From NCBI RefSeq assembly GCF_900188485.1, contig NZ_FZPH01000012.1, positions 217,368 to 281,367 on the forward strand: a stretch of DNA of 64,000 bases. Direction: 5' to 3'. Source of the stretch: Asanoa hainanensis. Its GTDB lineage: Bacteria; Actinomycetota; Actinomycetes; Mycobacteriales; Micromonosporaceae. Of the stretch, positions 58,437-64,000 are shown piece after piece. Every line of letters begins with the position of its first letter. Within the stretch, counting starts at the first letter, position 1. Made by a program: the position numbers and the translations under genes. The notes beneath the pieces were generated by a model, which did not search any database, was not told the DNA's origin, and saw nothing but the letters and a program-made list of their open reading frames with translations.

Positions 58437-58919
58437 ATGAGACTCTCCGCGCGGGTCGACTACGCCATCCGCGCGGTCGTCGAGCTTGCCGCTCGGACAG
58501 ATCCTGACGCTGCCCCGACCGGCGCGGCACTTCAGCCCTCGGTAAGGGCCAGCGAACTCGCCGCCATTCAGGACATCTCACCGAAGTACCTCGAGGGCAT
58601 TCTGCTCAGCCTCCGCCAAGGCGGCGTCGTAGCGGCCAGGCGCGGCTCGGTCGGCGGCTACCGGCTGGCCCGACCGGCCAAGGACATCTCGCTCGCCGAC
58701 ATCATCCGCATCGTCGATGGTCCGCTGACGAACATCCGTGGCTTCCGGCCCGAGCAGCTTGACTACGTCGGGCCGGCAGCCACACTGCAGATGGTCTGGA
58801 TCGCGCTGCGGGCCCGCGAACGGCAGATCCTCGAGGGTGTCACCGTGGCGGAGATCGTCCGCAACGACCTACCCGAGCGGGTGCGATCATTGACGCGCGA
58901 CCCGCGCGCGTGGCATTAG
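58437..58919 (+). CDS. Rrf2-family regulator without cysteines
   Basis: Protein of 160 aa. MRLSARVDYAIRAVVELA opens the winged helix, ISPKYLEGILLSLRQGGVVA is the recognition helix, and RRGSVGGYRLARPAKDIS forms the wing. IscR and NsrR use three cysteines for an Fe-S cluster; this protein has none, so it belongs with cluster-free members such as CymR, which senses cysteine status through CysK. It is divergent from the SDR and 16 nt ahead of the mycothiol-type gene. A cysteine-synthase-like enzyme is encoded five kb away. Confidence 0.87.
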   Translation: MRLSARVDYAIRAVVELAARTDPDAAPTGAALQPSVRASELAAIQDISPKYLEGILLSLRQGGVVAARRGSVGGYRLARPAKDISLADIIRIVDGPLTNIRGFRPEQLDYVGPAATLQMVWIALRARERQILEGVTVAEIVRNDLPERVRSLTRDPRAWH

Positions 58920-58935
58920 TCAGTAGGATGACCCG

Positions 58936-59739
58936 GTGCAGCGTCACAGTCCGGTCGACACCACGGTCGATGCCTCGTTGCGGCTTCCGTTCGCCCCGGC
59001 GGATTACATCCAGCCTCTGACCGACGCCATGGCCGGCTTCGCGGCGATCGCCGCGACCACCGACCTCGATGCCCCCATCGCGCTCAACAAGAAATGGGCA
59101 CTGGCTGGCCTTGTCCGCCACCTCGGCGGCATTCACCGGTGGGCCGCCGCGATCGTCGAGACAGGCAAGCGCGTCAGCGGCGCTCCGAAACCGCCGCTGG
59201 GCGCGGATTTAGCCCGGTGGTACCAGGAGAGTGCCGAAGCCCTCAGCTCCGCCATCGCCAAGAGCCGACCCGACTCGACGTGCTGGAACTTCACGAAAGA
59301 CCCGCGCGTCACCGCGTTCTGGTACCGGCGCCAGCTCCACGAGACGATCATCCACGGGCGTGACGCCGACGCCGCGACCGGGACGATCCGCGCGATCCCG
59401 CTCGGCGTGGCCGCGGACGGGGTCGACGAGGTCTTCACGGTCATGCTGCCCACCGTTCGCAGATGGGGAACGAAGCTGCCGCCCCGGCTCACCGGTCCGG
59501 TTCTCGTCCACGCAACAGATTCCGGGCATCGTTGGCTGTTGACGCCCACCGACGACGTTCACCCCGCCGTGAAACGCCAACCCGGCGCGACCGTGCTTGC
59601 AGACGCTACGGTCAGGGCCACCGCCGACTCACTGCTCATGGCGCTGTGGGGGCGTGCGACCGTCGCCGAGGCGGACGTCACCGTCGACGGCGACGTCGAA
59701 ATGGCGCGGGCGTTCCTGGACGCCCGCCTCACCCCCTGA
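58936..59739 (+). CDS. maleylpyruvate-isomerase-family mycothiol-type enzyme
   Basis: Protein of 267 aa with an N-terminal DinB-like four-helix metal-binding domain (WALAGLVRHLGGIHRWAAAI near residue 54; RRQLHETIIHGRDAD near 130, His residues as metal ligands) and a C-terminal SCP2-like domain (WGRATVAEADVTVDGD). The family uses mycothiol in isomerase or transferase reactions. GTG start, 16 nt behind the Rrf2 gene, so probably co-transcribed. It could trap or conjugate an electrophilic intermediate such as the aldehyde released by the NRPS reductase; this is inference. Confidence 0.82.
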   Translation: MQRHSPVDTTVDASLRLPFAPADYIQPLTDAMAGFAAIAATTDLDAPIALNKKWALAGLVRHLGGIHRWAAAIVETGKRVSGAPKPPLGADLARWYQESAEALSSAIAKSRPDSTCWNFTKDPRVTAFWYRRQLHETIIHGRDADAATGTIRAIPLGVAADGVDEVFTVMLPTVRRWGTKLPPRLTGPVLVHATDSGHRWLLTPTDDVHPAVKRQPGATVLADATVRATADSLLMALWGRATVAEADVTVDGDVEMARAFLDARLTP

Positions 59740-59745
59740 CGATCG

Positions 59746-60957
59746 TCAGTCGACGTCCACACCACGTATCCATAGCTCGCCGCTGGACAGCGCGAACACC
59801 GCGGCCTCCGGCCGCGGGTCGAGCGGATGGCGTAGCGACGAGACCGGGTCGGGAGACACGCCGTTCTGCCGCGCCAGCGTGCTCAACGTCGTGCCCGGTC
59901 CGACCTCGAGAAGCACCACCTGCCCGGCGCCGGTGGCGGCCGCCAGACCATCCGCGAACCGCACCGGCGAGCGCAGGTGGTGCGTCCAGTACGACGGATC
60001 GATGGCCTCGGCACTGCTGAGCCACCCTCCACTCAGGTTCGACACGACCGGGATCGACGGCGGTCGCGTGCGGATACTGCGGGCCAGTCGGTCGAACTCG
60101 TCGAGCACGTCCTCGATAAGCTCGGAGTGCGCCGCGGCCCCAAAACGCAGCCGCCGCACGGTTACCTCTCGTTGGGCGAGATCCAGCTCCAGCGCCCGGA
60201 CCGCTTCGACGTGGCCAGACACTACGCATTGGGTCGGTGAGTTGATGGCGGCCACCGAGACTCCCGGCCGCATCAGGGGTTCGAGCCCCGCGTGCCCCAA
60301 CTGGACGATGAGCATCTCACCACTTGGTAAGCCGTCCATGAGCTGCGCGCGCAACGCGACCAGCCGCACGGCATCACCGAGCTCGAGAACCCCGGCGAGC
60401 GTGGCTGCGACGTACTCGCCGAGGGAATGGCCGATCAACAACGATGGCCGCAGCCCGCGCGCCAACCACACCTGGGCCAACGCGTACGATGTCGCGAACA
60501 ACGAGCCGAGGCCTAGCGGTGGCCGTTCCATCGCGCTCAGCGCCACGTCAGGGTCGAGGCACGCGTGGACATCGAGGTCCAACGCGTCTCGGAAGCGGCG
60601 GGCACAGTCGTCGAAGTGGCCACGGAACACCGGCTCGCGTTCGTACAGTTGGGTGGCCATGCCGGCATGCTGTGCACCGCCGCCGGGGAACATGAAGCCG
60701 ATCCGGTCGGGCGCCGGCCGCGGCGCCTCCGCGGTGCGCACGAACCGGGAGGGCTGCTTGCGCAACGTCGTAACCGCGTCGTCGACGGTCTGGCAGAGCA
60801 CCACCCGTCGATGCCGCTGGCTGTCTGCCGGCCGCCGCAGGTCGGCGAACGAGGCATTGGGCTTCCGCAGCCGTTCGTACGCCTCCGTGGTGGCACGCTC
60901 CAGCTCTTCAGCGTCATCACCCGCCAGGCGCAGCACGTGCCAGCTGTCGGCTGCCAT
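59746..60957 (-). CDS. free-standing PKS-type acyltransferase
   Basis: Protein of 403 aa. FMFPGGGAQHAGMATQLYE opens the AT domain near residue 87, the nucleophile is in LIGHSLGEYVAATLAGVL near 180, and AAHSELIEDVLDEF holds the second His. Residues 1-80 resemble the KS-to-AT linker of modular PKS, and the end (SSGELWIRGVDVD) matches the post-AT strand, so the gene looks cut out of a PKS module. It would load malonyl or another acyl group on a carrier protein in trans. It follows the NRPS gene by 10 nt on the same strand. Confidence 0.85.
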   Translation of the reverse strand: MAADSWHVLRLAGDDAEELERATTEAYERLRKPNASFADLRRPADSQRHRRVVLCQTVDDAVTTLRKQPSRFVRTAEAPRPAPDRIGFMFPGGGAQHAGMATQLYEREPVFRGHFDDCARRFRDALDLDVHACLDPDVALSAMERPPLGLGSLFATSYALAQVWLARGLRPSLLIGHSLGEYVAATLAGVLELGDAVRLVALRAQLMDGLPSGEMLIVQLGHAGLEPLMRPGVSVAAINSPTQCVVSGHVEAVRALELDLAQREVTVRRLRFGAAAHSELIEDVLDEFDRLARSIRTRPPSIPVVSNLSGGWLSSAEAIDPSYWTHHLRSPVRFADGLAAATGAGQVVLLEVGPGTTLSTLARQNGVSPDPVSSLRHPLDPRPEAAVFALSSGELWIRGVDVD

Positions 60958-60967
60958 TCGCCCGAAC

Positions 60968-63900
60968 CTACTTCATGTCCGCGGGTTGGTTTCCCACGCT
61001 GGTCACGAGGGCGTCAACGTAGCGGCGCAGCAACCGCTCGTCGGGGCCGCCGGCTTCGACCCGCTCGAAGCCCTTGTCCACCTCGGCCGACGGCGCGGGC
61101 AAATCTGTCCGCGAGCCGGTTGCCAGGATGCCCTTCATCAGCTCGAGCTGGTCCGGGAAGCGCGCGGCGATGTGGTCCATGAATTCCGCACGTGGTAGCA
61201 CCGGCAATCCCGCCCGCTCCGCCAGCAACGCGATGACCTCGTTCACGCGCACCCGGGTCGGTGGGTCGATCGTGAACAACCCCCCATCGCTGCGGCGCGA
61301 CGCGCTGGCCACCAGTGCCCGCGCACCCAGGTCCGCCGGCACCCACTCTTCTTCGAACCGCAGGTCGGCCGCTACACCCATGGCCAGGAATCGGCGCAGC
61401 AGCCCCATCACCGCATCTCGGTCGTTGCTCAGGCCGGTCCGGGAGTCGCCGGCGATCCGCGGAAGCCGGAACACCGACGCCGGCGCACCACGGTCGCGTG
61501 CGGCAACGACCAACCGCTCCGCGGCCCATTTTGACGCCGCGTAGCCGGGCAGGGAGGGGTCGCGGTGCTCGCCGAGGCGGGCCGAGACCGTCGACACCAG
61601 CAACAGCTCCTTGAGTTGGCCGGTGGTCGCCAGCTCGATGATCCGGCGGGTGCCGTCGACGTTGGCCCCTTCGAGCCCTTCGTACGGGAACAGAATGTCA
61701 ACGTGTGCGCCTGAGTGGACGATGACGTCCAGTTGCGCGGCCAGCCGCGCGAACTCGTCCTCGCTCAGACCCAGCCGCTGCCTGGTGAGGTCCCCCTCCC
61801 GAACGCGGACCCGTTCGGCCAGGTCGTCCCGGTGGCGACCGAACCGGGCGAGGTTGGCAATGACACGGTCGGCGGCGCGCTGACCCCGCACCGGCCGCAC
61901 GAGGCAGGTCACTGTGCCGTCGGTGCCGGACAGGAGCTCGTCGAGCAGGAAGGCGCCGAAGTAGCCGGTCGCACCGGTGAGCAGGATGTGCTGGAACCGG
62001 GTCGGCGCCCGGGGCGGCAACGCGGCGGGGGATGCCGTCTCGCGCACGGCGGCAACGGCTTTCGACGTGGTCGTGCCGGCCGATTCGTCCAACGCTGCCG
62101 CGAGATCACGAATCGTAGGTTTCGTATAGAGCAACGTCAGCGCGACATCGCGACCGGTTACCTCGCGGAGGGCGAGGACGGTGCGGGCGGCTTGGAGGGA
62201 TGTGCCGCCGAGGGCGAAGAAGTTGTCGTCGACGCTGATGTTGGGCAGGCCGAGGGTTTCGGTGAAGGTGTCGGTGATGGTTTGTTCGGTGGGGGTTCGT
62301 GGGGTGATGGGGGTGCGGGTGGTGGTGTGTTGTTCGGGGTGGGGTAGGGCGTTGCGGTCGATTTTGCCGATGGTGGTGAGGGGGAGTTTGGGGAGGGTGA
62401 CGAAGATGTTGGGGATCATGTAGCGGGGGAGGTGTTCGGCGAGATGGGTGCGTAGGTCGGTGGTGTTGATGGTGCCGTTGGTGGGGACGATGTAGCCGAC
62501 GAGTTGTTTGTTTCCGGGGGTGTCTTCGCGGACGGTGACGGCGGCTGCGGTGATGTGGGGGTGGGTGGTGAGGGTGGATTCGATTTCTTCGAGTTCGATG
62601 CGCAGGCCGTTGAGTTTGATTTGGGTGTCGATGCGGCCGAGGAACTCGATGGTGCCGGTTTCGTTCCAGACGCCGAGGTCGCCGGTGCGGTAGAGGCGTT
62701 GGTTGGGGTTCAGTGGGTCGGGGATGAATTTTTCGGCGGTGAGTTCGGGGAGGTTGAGGTAGCCGCGGGCGAGGCCGGCGGCGCCGACGACGACTTCGCC
62801 GGGGATGCCGACGGGGCAGAGGTTGTCCCATTGGTCGAAGACGTAGGCGACGCGGCGGGGCATGGGGCGGCCGATGGGTGGTTGTTCGGTCCAGGTGCGG
62901 TGTTCGCATTCGTGGTAGATGCAGCCGACGGCGGCTTCGGTGGGGCCGTAGCCGTTGATGAATCGTCGTGGGGCGGTGTTCCAGCGGTTGACGAGGTCGG
63001 GTGGGACGGCTTCGCCGCCGGCGATCATGTAGGTGAGTTCGGGGTAGGGGTGTGGGGGGATGGCGCCGAGGACGGCGGGTGGGCCGCCGAGGTAGTTGAT
63101 GTGTTCGTCGAGGAGTAGGTCGCCGAGGGCGGGTGGGGACAGGCGGGCTTCTTCGGGGACGAACACGAGGGTGGCGCCGGAGACCAGGCCGGTGAAGATC
63201 TCACCGACGGCGAAGTCGAAGATCATGGCCATGTGGTGGGCCATGCGGGTTCCTGGTCCGAAGTGGAACAGGTTGCGTAGCCAGATGGTGAAGGTGGTCA
63301 GGGCGTGGTGTTCGATCATCACGCCTTTGGGTTTGCCGGTGGAGCCTGAGGTGTAGAGGACGTAGGCGAGGCTGTTCTCGTCGGCGAGTTCGGGTAGTGG
63401 CTCGGCGGCGGCGTGTTCGATGGTCGCCCAGTCTGTGTCCATGCGCAGTGGGCTCCAGCCGTCGGGTTCTGGGAGTCTGGGCTGGAGTGTCGAGGTGGTC
63501 AGGACGACTTTGGCGGCGGTGTCGGACAGGACGAACGCGAGTCGTTGTTGGGGATGGGAGGTGTCCATGACGACGAAGGCGGCGCCGGTCTTGAGGACGC
63601 CGACGAGGGCGACGAGCAGGTCGAAGCCGCGTTCGAGGCCGACGGCGACGACGTCTTGGTGGCCGACGCCGAGCTGGCGCAGGTGGCGGGCGAGGATCCC
63701 GGCGCGGTTGTCGAGCTCGCCATAGGTCAGTTCGGCGCCCTGGAATCGGGCCGCGACGACGTCTGGATGGATCGCGGCGATCTGGGTGTGGACCGGGTCG
63801 GTGGTCTGCTCGACGTGCTGGCCCTGCCAGTCGGACAGCATCCGGTCGCGTTCCTCACCGACGACCAGTGGCACCTGCGAGACCCGGGTGCTGGGATCGG

Positions 63901-64000
63901 CTACCGCGGCCCGCAGCACCAGCTCCAGATGCGACATCAGGCGGTGGACCCTGGAACGGTCGAACAGATCCGTCGCGAACTCCACCCGAAACTGCAAACC
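60968..64000 (-). CDS. NRPS: (C)-A-PCP-thioester reductase, 5' end outside window
   Basis: At least 1010 residues, open at the window edge. They comprise the end of a condensation domain, an adenylation domain (about 60-560: YVLYTSGSTGKPKGVM, NGYGPTEAAV, YRTGDLG, LTTIGKIDRN), a carrier protein (FFALGGTSLQAAR near 598, Ser attachment) and a terminal NAD(P)H reductase (about 668-1005: ILLTGATGYFGAFLLDELL, YAASKWAAERL). Product release would be as aldehyde, imine or alcohol. Asp235 of the specificity code is present; my reading of the rest (about F,G,G,M,A,G,V,G) gives no known substrate. Codon use changes sharply inside the A domain. Confidence 0.9.
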   Translation of the reverse strand, partial: GLQFRVEFATDLFDRSRVHRLMSHLELVLRAAVADPSTRVSQVPLVVGEERDRMLSDWQGQHVEQTTDPVHTQIAAIHPDVVAARFQGAELTYGELDNRAGILARHLRQLGVGHQDVVAVGLERGFDLLVALVGVLKTGAAFVVMDTSHPQQRLAFVLSDTAAKVVLTTSTLQPRLPEPDGWSPLRMDTDWATIEHAAAEPLPELADENSLAYVLYTSGSTGKPKGVMIEHHALTTFTIWLRNLFHFGPGTRMAHHMAMIFDFAVGEIFTGLVSGATLVFVPEEARLSPPALGDLLLDEHINYLGGPPAVLGAIPPHPYPELTYMIAGGEAVPPDLVNRWNTAPRRFINGYGPTEAAVGCIYHECEHRTWTEQPPIGRPMPRRVAYVFDQWDNLCPVGIPGEVVVGAAGLARGYLNLPELTAEKFIPDPLNPNQRLYRTGDLGVWNETGTIEFLGRIDTQIKLNGLRIELEEIESTLTTHPHITAAAVTVREDTPGNKQLVGYIVPTNGTINTTDLRTHLAEHLPRYMIPNIFVTLPKLPLTTIGKIDRNALPHPEQHTTTRTPITPRTPTEQTITDTFTETLGLPNISVDDNFFALGGTSLQAARTVLALREVTGRDVALTLLYTKPTIRDLAAALDESAGTTTSKAVAAVRETASPAALPPRAPTRFQHILLTGATGYFGAFLLDELLSGTDGTVTCLVRPVRGQRAADRVIANLARFGRHRDDLAERVRVREGDLTRQRLGLSEDEFARLAAQLDVIVHSGAHVDILFPYEGLEGANVDGTRRIIELATTGQLKELLLVSTVSARLGEHRDPSLPGYAASKWAAERLVVAARDRGAPASVFRLPRIAGDSRTGLSNDRDAVMGLLRRFLAMGVAADLRFEEEWVPADLGARALVASASRRSDGGLFTIDPPTRVRVNEVIALLAERAGLPVLPRAEFMDHIAARFPDQLELMKGILATGSRTDLPAPSAEVDKGFERVEAGGPDERLLRRYVDALVTSVGNQPADMK

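Noticed and set aside
1..64000. CRISPR arrays and complete insertion sequences
   Set aside because: No regularly spaced direct repeats and no transposase ORF with terminal inverted repeats were seen.

Overview
The window is high-GC DNA (roughly 70 percent by eye) from a filamentous-type actinobacterium. Evidence is the GTG starts and codon use, a mycothiol-dependent maleylpyruvate-isomerase-family enzyme, a DosS/DosR pair close to the mycobacterial one, and a 3' tRNA-Pro(GGG) attachment remnant of the kind used by actinomycete integrative elements. I cannot name the genus.

Region 1 (1-11 kb) starts with a cut-off phosphotransferase. An arsenic-type resistance block follows. One arm runs leftward (ArsR, FAD monooxygenase, TSUP fragment). 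The other runs rightward (CxxC micro-protein, CCG-repeat protein, M28 peptidase, second ArsR, ArsN1-like acetyltransferase, ArsO-like flavoprotein, MFS pump). Behind it lies a gene graveyard: a frameshifted ACR3-type arsenite efflux gene, a frameshifted membrane protein, a short pyruvate formate-lyase fragment and a truncated P-type ATPase.

Region 2 (10.7-43.1 kb) is a hypoxia/dormancy island of the DosR type. It holds a two-GAF sensor kinase with the DosS haem-ligand His, and a DosR response regulator with D54, T82 and K104. Typical dormancy effectors surround them: four universal stress proteins, three CBS-BON proteins and one small CBS protein, five Acg-family nitroreductases, two Hsp20 proteins, GNAT-acyl-CoA synthetase, DoxX, flavodoxin, PPOX protein, pyruvate phosphate dikinase, phosphoketolase, SulP, an MgtE-like transporter, DUF1918, DsrE and DUF1876 relatives, and a phosphoribosyltransferase. 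A degenerate 14-bp inverted repeat (GGGAC-N4-GTCCC, the core of the mycobacterial DosR box) precedes most transcription units; I list 17 copies, of which the weakest are little better than half sites. Several genes carry internal deletions, frameshifts or nonsense codons, which means either real decay or assembly error.

Region 3 (43-46 kb) is an integration scar: a broken tyrosine recombinase, a 43-bp 3' tRNA-Pro(GGG) piece, a truncated DUF1876 gene and fragments of unrelated genes. An intact metallophosphoesterase follows.

Region 4 (46.3-64 kb, open to the right) looks like a specialised-metabolite cluster. It has a 14-helix MFS transporter, an HPP membrane protein, and a tightly coupled operon of sulfotransferase, signal-less periplasmic-binding-protein homologue, ThDP enzyme, cystathionine beta-synthase-like enzyme, amino-acid dehydrogenase and aspartase/fumarase-superfamily lyase. 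An SDR, a cysteine-free Rrf2 regulator, a mycothiol-type enzyme, a free-standing acyltransferase and a (C)-A-PCP-reductase NRPS complete it. The expected logic is an unusual amino-acid building block made by the operon, loaded by the NRPS and released reductively as an aldehyde or alcohol. This is inference. The left edge of the cluster is uncertain.
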